Shown piece by piece: positions 15,678-24,660 of a DNA stretch of 64,000 nucleotides. The DNA comes from Thermoflexaceae bacterium (GTDB lineage Bacteria; Chloroflexota; Dehalococcoidia; Tepidiformales; Tepidiformaceae): contig JABTUD010000002.1 in assembly GCA_015075555.1 (NCBI GenBank), positions 1,364,001 through 1,428,000 on the forward strand, written 5' to 3'. Numbering within the stretch: the stretch's first letter is position 1; every line of letters starts with the position of its first letter. A program made the translations under genes and the position numbers. The notes beneath the pieces are model-generated. The model had not been told where the DNA came from and did no database searches. It was given only the letters and a program-made list of their open reading frames with translations.

Positions 15678-16580
15678 ATGGCGAAGCAGCGGCGCCGCCC
15701 GCCTCAGCAAGCTATCCTCGACATAACCGTAGCAGACGATGGAATCCGTCCGGTTCGCGAAGTGCCGGAGTGGACCAGGAACAAGCTGGCTATCCTGTGG
15801 TCCTATCTCAATGCTTACGCAAGAGCATGTGAATCAGCGCGTCGGTTCTTCTTCGTTGATGGGCTTGCAGGACCGGGACTGTGTAAGGTGCGAGGAAGGG
15901 ATGAATGGCTACTTGGTTCGACGATGTTAGCGCTGAGGGTTGAGCCGGGCTTTACCAAGTGTCTGGCGATGGAGCTCGACTCGGACAGTGTAAGTGCCCT
16001 GGGTAAGCGTGCTGCTGCCTTTGGCGACCGCGCGCTGGTGTTGAGAGGGGACTGCAACCTCGACCTGGTAGGTGCCATGGAAAACCACCTGCCGAAGACG
16101 GCGCCTGTCTTCGCGCTACTCGACCCTGAGGGGACCGAACTTCATTGGAGGACAGTTGAGGCAGTTGCCAGGTTTCGTCGCGGCCCAAGGAAGACAGAGC
16201 TTCTCATCCTCCTTGCGACGAGCTTCCTTGACCGGATGTTGCCCCTCAATGCAGAGGTGGAGGACCGCAACGTTGATGCGTTGAACCGGGTTTTCCCCAC
16301 CCCGGCCTGGCAGGGAATTCGGGAGCGGAAGCGTGCACATGAGATCACGTCGGAACAGGGCCGGGAGGCCCAGATGGAGTCATACGCGGCCTGGCTGCGC
16401 AATGAACTTGGATATGAATTCGTGCGAACAAGGCCCGTTTCCCGGTCCGGTTCTAGCGCCTCGGTTTACCACCTGATCTTCGCAAGCGACCACGAAGCCG
16501 GCGAAAGGATCATGGACTACGTGTTCCGGACGATGCACCCCAACGAGCCTAATCTGAGGCTGCCGGGGCTCCTCGACTGA
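15678..16580 (+). CDS. tcmP: Three-Cys-motif partner protein TcmP
   Basis: A 300-residue protein of the TcmP family. Landmarks are the N-terminal region PEWTRNKLAILWSYLNAYARA, the motif FFFVDGLAGPG with GSTMLAL, FTKCLAMELDS and FALLDPEGTELHW, which have a methyltransferase-like pattern (G-rich loop, acidic strand ends). The family is named for its frequent neighbour, a protein with a three-Cys motif, and here that neighbour is present, convergent and overlapping by 32 bases. The biochemical function is not established. Base composition is visibly lower in G+C than the flanks, which suggests acquisition. The promoter just upstream implies expression as its own unit. Confidence 0.85.
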   Translation: MAKQRRRPPQQAILDITVADDGIRPVREVPEWTRNKLAILWSYLNAYARACESARRFFFVDGLAGPGLCKVRGRDEWLLGSTMLALRVEPGFTKCLAMELDSDSVSALGKRAAAFGDRALVLRGDCNLDLVGAMENHLPKTAPVFALLDPEGTELHWRTVEAVARFRRGPRKTELLILLATSFLDRMLPLNAEVEDRNVDALNRVFPTPAWQGIRERKRAHEITSEQGREAQMESYAAWLRNELGYEFVRTRPVSRSGSSASVYHLIFASDHEAGERIMDYVFRTMHPNEPNLRLPGLLD

Positions 16581-17301
16581 CCGGCACCTCATTCCAGAAT
16601 CGCCCGCGCAGCAATCGTCCGGCCCGGCTCTTCCCGACCCGGCGCCCTTCGCAGTTGAAGGCCCCCCATTGCTTGAAGAAGAACGGTACTTCCTGGTCCT
16701 GGCACTGATCGCGAAGACTCACGACCCACGCCTCCTTCATCGGACGCGCTCCTGGCCCGGACTCGCCGCCTGCTATCACCCACTGAATGCCGCCGAGGTC
16801 TAGCCTCAATGGTCCCAGCAAGGGCTCGCACGACAGAAAACGAACCATCGCTGGGATCTGGCGGAGGTAGTCGACCCTTGTTGCCCAGCGCTGATTCTCT
16901 ACGGAGACACCCATCCAGACATTGGGCGGCCATGGCAATTCACTTGCGAGCGATGCGGCCCGGTTTGCCCGCTTTGTGAGTATCTGGAAGTTGTGGTTCT
17001 CCGCCCGCACCATTGTTGCGAAGACGGATTGGATGTACTCAAACGGCACCAACTCATGGAAGAGGTCACTCATGCTGTTGACGAAGATGAGCCGGGACTG
17101 CTTCCACGCCAGGGGCAATTCAAGGCGTTCTTGACGGAGCGTCAGATCGAACCCCATCTCATAGGGATGGCCCGGAACGCCGCGAAATCGCTCGGCGAAG
17201 GTCTCTGCGTAGCAGTGAGCGCACCCCGGGCTGACCTTGGTGCAGCCCGTGACGGGATTCCACGTCGCTTCGGTCCACTCGATCTTGCTGCCGTCGGCCA
17301 T
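16549..17301 (-). CDS. DUF5131 (phage Gp37/Gp68) three-Cys-motif protein
   Basis: A 250-residue protein of the DUF5131 family. The N-terminus reads IEWTEATWNPVTGCTKVSPGCAHCYAE, split here as NPVTGCTKVSPGC plus AHCYAE: a Cys-x6-Cys-x2-Cys motif that suggests an Fe-S cluster of the radical-SAM kind. Later conserved stretches are NHNFQILTKRANR, MGVSVENQ, LSCEPLLGP, WVIAGGESGPGARPM and VPFFFKQWG. It is read towards tcmP and the two 3' ends overlap by 32 bases, an unusual convergent version of a pair usually found together. The pair occurs in phage and mobile contexts, but its reaction is unknown. The start at 17301 is shared with no upstream gene. Confidence 0.83.
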   Translation of the reverse strand: MADGSKIEWTEATWNPVTGCTKVSPGCAHCYAETFAERFRGVPGHPYEMGFDLTLRQERLELPLAWKQSRLIFVNSMSDLFHELVPFEYIQSVFATMVRAENHNFQILTKRANRAASLASELPWPPNVWMGVSVENQRWATRVDYLRQIPAMVRFLSCEPLLGPLRLDLGGIQWVIAGGESGPGARPMKEAWVVSLRDQCQDQEVPFFFKQWGAFNCEGRRVGKSRAGRLLRGRFWNEVPVSRGAPAASD

Positions 17302-17404
17302 GAAGGGTCACCTGCCGATTTCGTTTGAACCATGATAGCCCCGGGCGCAACCCGCCTGACCCCCCCATTTGCCCTTCCTTCACCGTTCCCCTACGTTGCG
17401 GGCC

Positions 17405-18724
17405 ATGTTCCGTTCCTTTTTCGCCGAGCGGCTGGTGCGCCCGGCGCAGGCGTTCGTTGGTATCGAGGCCTCGGGCGGCCTCGTGCTCCTCGCTGCTACC
17501 GCCATCGCCATCGCCTGGGCCAATTCGCCCTGGGACGGGGACTACCACGACCTCTGGCACGCCCGGCTCGCGCTTGATTTCAACCTCTTCCGCATCGATG
17601 AGACCCTTGGCCACCTCGTCAACGACGGGCTCATGGCCATCTTCTTCTTCGTTGTGGGGCTGGAAATCAAGCGCGAACTGGTGGAAGGAGAACTGGCTTC
17701 GCCGCGCCGCGCAGCGCTACCTGTCGCCGCCGCGCTCGGCGGCATGATTGTCCCCGCTCTCATCTACCTCGCCTGGAACGCCGGGAGCGATGGACAGCAC
17801 GGCTGGGGCATCCCCATGGCCACCGATATCGCCTTCGCCCTTGGCGCGCTGGCGCTGCTCGGGTCGCGGGTTCCCTTTGGCCTCAAGGTGTTCCTCCTCG
17901 CCCTCGCCATCGCCGATGACCTGGGCGCCATCGCCGTCATCGCCATCTTCTACACCAATGACCTCTCCCCCGAAGCGCTCGCCTGGGCCGGCGCCGCTCT
18001 CGCCCTCATCCTCGCCGTGCGGCGGGCCGGCGTCCGTTCGACCGATGTCTACGTTGTCCTCGGCGCTCTGCTCTGGGTCGCCGTCCTCAAGTCCGGCATC
18101 CATGCCACCATCGCCGGGGTGGTGTTGGCGGCGCTCACCCCGGCGCGCCCCGATTCCGAACGCGCTGCTTTCGACGACCGGGCCCACGACCTGCTCGACC
18201 GCTTTCGCGCCGCCCGGGCTGCCGGCGACCACGAAAGCGAGCAGCTCCTGCTGAAGGAGCTGGAATGGCTCGCCCGGGGCGCCGAATCGCCCCTCGACCG
18301 GCTCGAGCGGGTGCTCCACCCGTGGGTGAGCTACCTGGTGGTGCCCGTCTTCGCCCTCGCCAATGCCGGGCTCGTCATCGACAGGGACGCCCTGCGCGCC
18401 GCCGCCGAAAGCCCCGTGACAATGGGCATCATCATGGGCCTGGTGCTGGGCAAGGTCACAGGCATCACCGCTTTCGCCTGGATTGCCGTTCGCCTTGGCT
18501 GGGCAGCGTTGCCCGCGGGCGTCAACTGGCGCGGCATGGTGGGCGCGGGGCTGCTTGGTGGCATCGGCTTCACAGTCTCGCTCTTCATCACCGGGCTCGC
18601 CTTCGACAACGCCACTCTCGTCGCCGAGGCGAAGATGGGAATCCTGGCCGCATCCGTCATTGCCGGCGCACTTGGCATGGCGGCGCTTGCGCTGCAGGCC
18701 CGGCGGGAGACGGCTGCCGGTTAG
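17405..18724 (+). CDS. nhaA: Na+/H+ antiporter NhaA
   Basis: A 439-residue inner-membrane antiporter with about 11-12 hydrophobic segments. The paired Asp residues that carry ions are in LALAIADDLGAI, and other family landmarks are VNDGLMAIFFFVVGLEIKRE, IPMATDIAFALGALALLGSR, LKSGIHATIAG and LLGGIGFTVSLFI. It exports sodium in exchange for protons in salt or alkaline stress. I use the ATG at 17405; an upstream TTG at 17369 would add 12 residues without family support. A long charged loop (about residues 250-300) is larger than in the Escherichia coli protein. The gene stands alone and diverges from the DUF5131 gene. Confidence 0.94.
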   Translation: MFRSFFAERLVRPAQAFVGIEASGGLVLLAATAIAIAWANSPWDGDYHDLWHARLALDFNLFRIDETLGHLVNDGLMAIFFFVVGLEIKRELVEGELASPRRAALPVAAALGGMIVPALIYLAWNAGSDGQHGWGIPMATDIAFALGALALLGSRVPFGLKVFLLALAIADDLGAIAVIAIFYTNDLSPEALAWAGAALALILAVRRAGVRSTDVYVVLGALLWVAVLKSGIHATIAGVVLAALTPARPDSERAAFDDRAHDLLDRFRAARAAGDHESEQLLLKELEWLARGAESPLDRLERVLHPWVSYLVVPVFALANAGLVIDRDALRAAAESPVTMGIIMGLVLGKVTGITAFAWIAVRLGWAALPAGVNWRGMVGAGLLGGIGFTVSLFITGLAFDNATLVAEAKMGILAASVIAGALGMAALALQARRETAAG

Positions 18725-18739
18725 GGGCCCGGCCCGGGT

Positions 18740-19957
18740 TCACGCTTCGGCTTTGCGACCGACGCCGAACGAGGCCCCCACGGCTGCAACCCCCGCAACC
18801 AGCACAGCCACAGCCGCGAGCTGGAAGGTCGGGTCGATCTTCGTCGCCGCCGCCTCGAGCACGTCATCAACGAGGGTCGAGAACGTCTCCGGGAAGCCGG
18901 GCGTCTTCTTCACGACAATGTCCGCGATTCGCCCCACGAGCTGGCCCCGGGCAATGGTCCAGAAGACCAGAGTGAACGCCCCGGCGCCGGCGAGCGCACC
19001 GCCCGTCCAGCGCAGGGTCCGCCGCCAGCCGGGCACGTAGAGGACGGTGAGCACGGCGAGCGATGCCAGCGCCAGCGCCCCGGACGCGAACCTCCCCACA
19101 GAGGCGATGCCAAGGATCCGCCGCGGCAGCTCCAGCCGCTCTTCCAGGTCCTCGGTGACCGCGTTGGGCGCGGCCAGCAACAGCTCCCCGTCCGGCCCCT
19201 CGTCAAGCCGCGAGACCAGCTCCTCAACTGAGGCCACGACGAGGTCGAGCAGGATCGAGGCCGTCGCCACCTTCAGCGCCCCCGCCACGTCATCCTGCGC
19301 TATTGCCAGCAGCACCGACTCGCCCAGTTCGCTCTCCGGTTCGATCCGGCTCACCGCGAACACCAGCCCGGCCACAACCTCCACATCCTCCTCCGGGATC
19401 GGGTAGGAAGGGATGGCGCCCGGGATTCCCCCACCATCAAGTGTCTCCAGCGTGGCCACAAACTCGTTCGCGAACTGCTCGTACGTCTCGGACCGCTCCT
19501 CGGGCAGGGCGATGACGGCCTCGATCGTGAAGTTGATGACCGCCTCCGCTATCGCCTCGACGAAGGCCGTCACATCAATGGCGAGCACGAGGTCCTTCCC
19601 CGTCTTCATGTACTCCACCACCCGGTCGATTGCGTCCTCGACAGCCCGCCGGAGCTTGCCCGGGGGGACAATCACCTTCACAAGGTCCTCGATCTCCTTC
19701 TCCGGGATGTCAACCCCGCCGAGGAGGTCCTCCACCTGCCCCGTCAGGTCTTCGTCGAACAGCACTTCCTCATAGGCGCGGTCGTAGGCGTCCTCTTCGT
19801 CGAGTGCGGCTTTGTAGAACTCCGGGTCGGAAAGGTGCTGCTCCGCGGCGCTGGTGGTCAGCATGACAGTGAACGAAAGGATGAAAGCGGCCACCAGGAA
19901 GGGCGCCGCGACCCGGCGCCGGCGGACAAACGAAGGATCGGGCTGGCGCTGAAACAC
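18740..19957 (-). CDS. Membrane protein with large extracytoplasmic domain, unknown function
   Basis: A 405-residue protein that I do not recognise. After a basic N-terminus (VRRRRVAAP) comes one membrane helix (FLVAAFILSFTVMLTTSA), then about 250 residues rich in Asp and Glu with helical periodicity (DPEFYKAALDEEDAYDRAYE, LVKVIVPPGKLRRAVEDAID), then three more hydrophobic segments near the C-terminus. The layout (anchor, acidic helical ectodomain, C-terminal membrane bundle) resembles uncharacterised proteins of Gram-positive-type cells. I chose the GTG at 19957, which has GAGGAAG 3 bases upstream; an ATG at 20017 lacks this. Confidence 0.6.
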   Translation of the reverse strand: MFQRQPDPSFVRRRRVAAPFLVAAFILSFTVMLTTSAAEQHLSDPEFYKAALDEEDAYDRAYEEVLFDEDLTGQVEDLLGGVDIPEKEIEDLVKVIVPPGKLRRAVEDAIDRVVEYMKTGKDLVLAIDVTAFVEAIAEAVINFTIEAVIALPEERSETYEQFANEFVATLETLDGGGIPGAIPSYPIPEEDVEVVAGLVFAVSRIEPESELGESVLLAIAQDDVAGALKVATASILLDLVVASVEELVSRLDEGPDGELLLAAPNAVTEDLEERLELPRRILGIASVGRFASGALALASLAVLTVLYVPGWRRTLRWTGGALAGAGAFTLVFWTIARGQLVGRIADIVVKKTPGFPETFSTLVDDVLEAAATKIDPTFQLAAVAVLVAGVAAVGASFGVGRKAEA

Positions 19958-20029
19958 TGGCTTCCTCGCTACCGGGGATGGTCGCCGAAAACTAGCAATT
20001 CCGGGACCACCGGGCAACGGCGGGGCGCC

Positions 20030-20872
20030 TCACTTCTTGCGCGACCCGTAATCCTCAAAGGGGTCGTCGCGTTCACGCACGGCCTGGCGGAAGCCCACAT
20101 CCTGCGCCCGGGCCACGAAGTCCAGCCCTTCCTGGGTATGCCGCGCGATGCCATCGAACAGGAGGCCGAGCTGGCGGCTGGAAGAAAACCCCATATTCTC
20201 GGCCGTCTGGTTGCAGAGGAGCTTGAGCATGATCAGCTGGTTCACCGGCACCATCGCCATCCGCTGCGCGAAGGCAAAGGCGTGCTCCTGCAGGCGGTCG
20301 TCGGGCACTGCTTCCAGGATGAGCCCGATCTCGGCCGCTTTCGGGGCCGGGATCTCGTCACCCGTGAGCATGTAGCGCTTCGCTTTCTCCAGGCCCATGC
20401 GGTAGACCCACATGGCGGTTGTGGGCGTTCCCCACACGCGCGACGGCGGGTAGCCGAACGTAGCCGATTGGCCCGCGATGATGATGTCGGCGCAGAGCAC
20501 CATGTCGGTGCCCCCGCCGATGCACCACCCCTGTACGGCAGCGATGGTCGGCTTCTTCGCGTACCAGAGCTTCATGTAGGTCTCCACAAAGCGGCCCATC
20601 ATCTGCATGTCCTGCACCGAATCCCACGACCGATCGACAGGCAGTTGCTGGCGCGGGCCGGCCGTCGCCCAATCGAGCCCGTAGCCGGCGCAGAAAGCGG
20701 GCCCTTCGGCGCGCAGCAGGATGACGTGCGCTGCCGGGTCGCGGTCCAGCGCGTCGACCGCCTCGGCCAGCTCGTCGCGAAGGGCGGGCGTTACGGTGTT
20801 GTATTCGCGCGCCCGCGTGAGCGTGATGGCGCCCACGCCCTCTGCTGTCTCAATTCGAAGCGTCGACGGCAT
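20030..20872 (-). CDS. Enoyl-CoA hydratase/isomerase (crotonase) family protein
   Basis: A 280-residue crotonase-fold protein, which binds acyl-CoA and stabilises the thioester enolate. The CoA and oxyanion-hole segments are FCAGYGLDW and QGWCIGGGTDMVLCADI. The two Glu residues used by classical enoyl-CoA hydratase are absent: the first site reads GGGTD (Asp) and the second reads FGYPPSRVWG (no Glu). It is therefore unlikely to be an ordinary beta-oxidation hydratase and may do isomerisation, decarboxylation or hydrolysis of a special acyl-CoA. The C-terminal part (EGLDFVARAQDVGFRQAVRE) resembles enzymes annotated in ring or sterol degradation. It lies between the membrane protein and the hybrid kinase. 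Confidence 0.82.
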   Translation of the reverse strand: MPSTLRIETAEGVGAITLTRAREYNTVTPALRDELAEAVDALDRDPAAHVILLRAEGPAFCAGYGLDWATAGPRQQLPVDRSWDSVQDMQMMGRFVETYMKLWYAKKPTIAAVQGWCIGGGTDMVLCADIIIAGQSATFGYPPSRVWGTPTTAMWVYRMGLEKAKRYMLTGDEIPAPKAAEIGLILEAVPDDRLQEHAFAFAQRMAMVPVNQLIMLKLLCNQTAENMGFSSSRQLGLLFDGIARHTQEGLDFVARAQDVGFRQAVRERDDPFEDYGSRKK

Positions 20873-20949
20873 TGCCCACCTCCATCCTTTCAGGGGCGCC
20901 CATGGCCCTGGCGCGAACGATGCCCCTGTCGCGCCCCCGGCGCAAGCGC

Positions 20950-23900
20950 TCAGCCCTGGAGCACCTTCTGGACCAGTGCGAGCAGCTCGGAAGGGCGGTA
21001 CGGCTTCTGTATGAAGCCCGCTGCGCCCGTGCCTTCAAGGCGCGCAAGCGCCTCCTCCTCGCCGTAGCCGCTGGAGAGCACCACCCGCACTTTTGCATCG
21101 ATCGCGCGCAGCACGCGGAAGGTTTCGGCGCCATCCATGCCGGGCATGGTGAGGTCGAGCACGACGACATCGAAGCCGCCGTGGCCGGCCCGGAACAGGC
21201 GCACGGCCTCGTGGCCGTCGCGCGCCACGGTCACGGTGGCGCCGGCCCCTTCCAGCACGCGCGCAGTCAGCTTCCGCACCGCTTCGTCGTCGTCGACGAC
21301 GAGGGCGCGGCTGGTCGCCAGCGTCACCTGCACGCGCGCTTCGGGCCCGGGAGCCGGAGCAGCCACAGCAGCGGAAGCGGGAATGAGAACCCGGAACGTC
21401 GAGCCCTTGCCGGGCTCGCTTGTGACGATGATCGCGCCCCGGTGGGAGCGGATGATCCCGAGCACCGCCGCCATCCCGAGCCCCCGGCCCGTGAACTTGG
21501 TGGTGAAAAACGGCTCGAAGATCCGGTCCACCGTCGCCTGGTCCATTCCCGAACCTGTGTCGGCTACCTCCACATAGACGTACTGGCCCGGCGGCAGGTC
21601 GCCATCGACGTAAGACCGCAGCAGGTCTTCGCGCGTGGCCTCCATCGCCCCCGTGGTGACCGTGATCGTTCCCGGGTTTTCGCCAATGGCGTCGGAGGCG
21701 TTGGTGATGAGGTTCATCACCACCTGGCGGAGCTGGGTTGCATCCCCCTCGATCGCCGGGAGCCCCGGGTCGGACCGGAACACCAGCCGCGCCTTCTTGG
21801 AGATGGAGACCTCCAGGAGGTGGGCCATCTCGCTGACAAGGACCGAAAGGTCGACCGGTCCCACGCTGAAGCGCGCCTTGCCAGCGTAGGCAAGAAGCTG
21901 ACGGGTGAGCTCGGCCGCGCGCAGCCCCGCCGCCTCAACGTCGCGCACCACCTCATAGGCGCTCGACCCCGCCGGCAATTCATCGAGGGCCATGCCAGCG
22001 TTGCCCACGATCCCGGTGAGCAGGTTGTTGAAGTCGTGCGCGATTCCCCCGGCCAGCACACCCAGGCTCTCGAGCTTCTGCGTGTGCTGGACCTGGGCCT
22101 CCATGCGCTGGCGCTCCTCTTCGGCCCGCTTGCGCGCCGTGATGTCGAGCACCACCACCTGGATGGCCGGGCGCCCCTCGTACACAAGGGGCACGGCCGT
22201 CACTTCCACCGCCACCGGTGTCCCGTCGGACCGCATGTAGACGTCCTCGACCGTGTAGCTTCCCTGCGTGCCAGCGACCATGGCGTCGATCCGGGCGCGC
22301 GCCGCCTCCCGGCTGTCCGGGTGGAGCACCTCCCAGATAGCCTTCCCCTTGAGCTCGTCGGGGCTGTTGGCCCCGACCAGCCGCGCGCCGGCCCTGTTGG
22401 CGAACACGATCTGTCCATCCTGGTGCACAGCGACCGCATACGGCGACGTGTCGATGAGGAGCCGGTAACGCTCTTCGCTCTCCCGCAGCGCCATCTCCGC
22501 CTGCTTCCGCGGTCCGATATCGCGGGCGATCGCCGCAAGGATCGGCGGCTCATCGCTTGCGCCAACCACGGGGAAGAGCATCAACGCAATGGTGATCCGG
22601 TGGCCGTCTTTCGCAATCCGCTCAGTTTCCACGTGCACCACTTCGCCACGAAAGGCCCGGGCAACCTGCCCCGCCGTCTCCTCCTGAAGCTCCGGGGGTA
22701 CCAGGATGGCTGGCGTCTGGCCCACCATCTCCTCTGCCGCGTAGCCAAAGAGCCGTTCGGCGGCGGGGTTCCAGCTGAGGATGCGCCCTTCCAGGTCGCG
22801 GCTCATGATGGCATCGTCCGAAGACTCGACAATTGCCGCCATGTGGGCCGCAATACGCGCCGCCTCGATCCGCTCCCGCCCTACCCTCCTTTCCTCGGTG
22901 AGGTCGTGGAAGATCGCGGCGACGCCTGTCTGAACCCCTGCTGTATCCCGTATAGGGAAGGAAACGAGGCGGACCGGGAGGCTACGCCCATTGCGCAATC
23001 GGGCTTCGAACTCTGTAACGTACGGTTCGCCACCCAGCGCGCTGGCGGCCAGCGAAGCCAGCCGTTCTCGCTCCTCTTTGGTCGTCAGGGAGAGGGACTG
23101 AGCCCCGACCACTTCCGCAGACGGCATCCCGGCCAACCGCTCGAAGGCCGCGTTGACGAACGTTATCACCCCGCTCATGTCGCGAATGAGGATGGCGTCG
23201 TTCGCGGAATGGACCACCTCAGCCAGCCGCAACGCCTCGTTCACAGCCTCGGCCCGCTCGCGCTCCAGCCTCTTCTTCTCCGATATGTCGCGGAGTATGG
23301 CCACCCGCACCTGCCGGCCTCCCGGGCCGGGCATGTTGAGGAAGGTGGCTGCCACATCCAGGCGGCGCCCGTCTTTCGTCACCCGAACGGTCTCCGTCTC
23401 GGTCATGCCATCGCTCTCGGGAGCGCCGGTGGCCGGTGATCCGGAATCGCCATCTTCGGCGGGCAGGATCTGCTCGGCGCGGGTCCCCACCACCTCTTCC
23501 GCCGTGAACCCCAGCAGCCGCTCGGCGCCCCGGTTCCACGTCAGCACCGTGCCATCGCCGGCGTAGCTCACAATCGCGTCGCCCGAGGCCTCGACGATGG
23601 CGGCGAGCCACGCCTGCTCGCGTTCCGCCGCCACGCGAGGGCCCGTGTCTCCGACCACCGACCCCACCCCGGTCACGCGCCCGGTGGCATCTCGCACCGG
23701 GAAGGTGGCTATCGAAACCATCACCTCGCGGCCATCGCGCCTGAGCGCCACGCCGCGCTCCACCGCCACCGCCTCCCCCTGCAGGGCCCGCGCGAGCAGC
23801 TCCCGGGCCCCGGCTCGGTGACGCTCCGGGGGGACCTCGAAGAGGCTGCCGCCGAGCCTCTCGGCGGCGCTGTAGCCGAGCAGCCTTTCGGCGCCCGCGT

Positions 23901-24360
23901 TCCAGGCCGTGATCACGCCGTTCGCATCGGCGCCGATGATGGCGAGGCCGGCCGCTTCGACAATGGCGTCGAAGGTCATCCCCGGGGCTGGTGGCCCATC
24001 GCCGGAGCCGGCGGCAGTGCGCTGGCGCCAGCGACGGCGGCCAGCGGCAAACCCCAGCGTCAGCGCGGCCACGACGCCGGCCAGCGCGATCGCCCCCTCC
24101 GGCCACAGAGCACCGCCGGGGCCGCCCGCGAGGACTGGCGCCTGGCGCGCAGGAGTGGAGATTCCGAAGCGGATCTCGCCCGGCTCAGCAGCCGGGGCCG
24201 TCCGCGAGAGCGCCGCAGACCCCCCGGGATCGTCATTCGCACCCGTTAGCGGCAGCGCGGAGGCGGAGGCCTGCTGCGCTCCCAGCGCAAGCCCGAGCGC
24301 AAGGATGCCGGCCCCCGCTGGCCAGCGTAGCGCTGCGGACGGCCACCGGGGCCGCATCAT
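20950..24360 (-). CDS. Hybrid histidine kinase with five PAS domains and receiver
   Basis: An 1136-residue membrane-bound sensor. The ATG at 24360 has a good ribosome site (AAGGGGG) and gives an N-terminal signal-like helix (GILALGLALGAQQASA); a second hydrophobic stretch (GAIALAGVVAALTLGFAAG) lies near residue 90-110, so about 50 residues may face outwards. Five PAS modules follow, then the H box GGIAHDFNNLLTGIVG, N box NLITNASDAI, D box VADTGSGM and F box FEPFFTTK. The C-terminal receiver has its phosphoacceptor Asp in VVVLDLTMPGMDG and the Lys in FIQKPYRP. Such proteins pass phosphate internally to the receiver; a downstream Hpt or regulator is not seen here. Confidence 0.9.
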   Translation of the reverse strand: MMRPRWPSAALRWPAGAGILALGLALGAQQASASALPLTGANDDPGGSAALSRTAPAAEPGEIRFGISTPARQAPVLAGGPGGALWPEGAIALAGVVAALTLGFAAGRRRWRQRTAAGSGDGPPAPGMTFDAIVEAAGLAIIGADANGVITAWNAGAERLLGYSAAERLGGSLFEVPPERHRAGARELLARALQGEAVAVERGVALRRDGREVMVSIATFPVRDATGRVTGVGSVVGDTGPRVAAEREQAWLAAIVEASGDAIVSYAGDGTVLTWNRGAERLLGFTAEEVVGTRAEQILPAEDGDSGSPATGAPESDGMTETETVRVTKDGRRLDVAATFLNMPGPGGRQVRVAILRDISEKKRLERERAEAVNEALRLAEVVHSANDAILIRDMSGVITFVNAAFERLAGMPSAEVVGAQSLSLTTKEERERLASLAASALGGEPYVTEFEARLRNGRSLPVRLVSFPIRDTAGVQTGVAAIFHDLTEERRVGRERIEAARIAAHMAAIVESSDDAIMSRDLEGRILSWNPAAERLFGYAAEEMVGQTPAILVPPELQEETAGQVARAFRGEVVHVETERIAKDGHRITIALMLFPVVGASDEPPILAAIARDIGPRKQAEMALRESEERYRLLIDTSPYAVAVHQDGQIVFANRAGARLVGANSPDELKGKAIWEVLHPDSREAARARIDAMVAGTQGSYTVEDVYMRSDGTPVAVEVTAVPLVYEGRPAIQVVVLDITARKRAEEERQRMEAQVQHTQKLESLGVLAGGIAHDFNNLLTGIVGNAGMALDELPAGSSAYEVVRDVEAAGLRAAELTRQLLAYAGKARFSVGPVDLSVLVSEMAHLLEVSISKKARLVFRSDPGLPAIEGDATQLRQVVMNLITNASDAIGENPGTITVTTGAMEATREDLLRSYVDGDLPPGQYVYVEVADTGSGMDQATVDRIFEPFFTTKFTGRGLGMAAVLGIIRSHRGAIIVTSEPGKGSTFRVLIPASAAVAAPAPGPEARVQVTLATSRALVVDDDEAVRKLTARVLEGAGATVTVARDGHEAVRLFRAGHGGFDVVVLDLTMPGMDGAETFRVLRAIDAKVRVVLSSGYGEEEALARLEGTGAAGFIQKPYRPSELLALVQKVLQG

Positions 24361-24660
24361 CGATCCCCCTTCGCGTGCACCTGTCCTGTCTAAGGCACGA
24401 ATCATAAGGGAGCGGCTGGCGAAAGTGTTAGACGATATGGCTTCCAGTCATCCCGCACCCGGGTGGCGCTGCTCGCGGAGCCGCCCGGGGCGGCGCTATC
24501 AGGGTTTCGTCCGGTTGACTCCCGGCAGGTGATGCGTAGACTTTAGCAAGTTCGTAAACTTTCATTACCGGAATAGGTGGAGAATGGGGGAACGGGTGCG
24601 AATTCCCCCGCATCCATCAGGCATAATGGAGTTCTCCTCGGGAATCGGTGGATTGAAAGC
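24361..24660. other. Divergent intergenic region with operator candidate
   Basis: A 300-base region between the hybrid kinase and the SufR-like regulator. The half near the regulator is A+T-richer than its surroundings (about 24535-24610) and holds the inverted repeat listed separately. No small gene or RNA is evident. Confidence 0.4.
24548..24561 (+). promoter_or_regulatory. Inverted repeat, possible autoregulatory operator
   Basis: AAGTT-CGTA-AACTT is a 5-bp inverted repeat with a 4-base centre, about 100 bases upstream of the GTG start of the SufR-like regulator and in the only A+T-rich part of the gap. Winged-helix regulators of this kind bind such dyads and often control themselves. This is a position-based inference. 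Confidence 0.3.
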
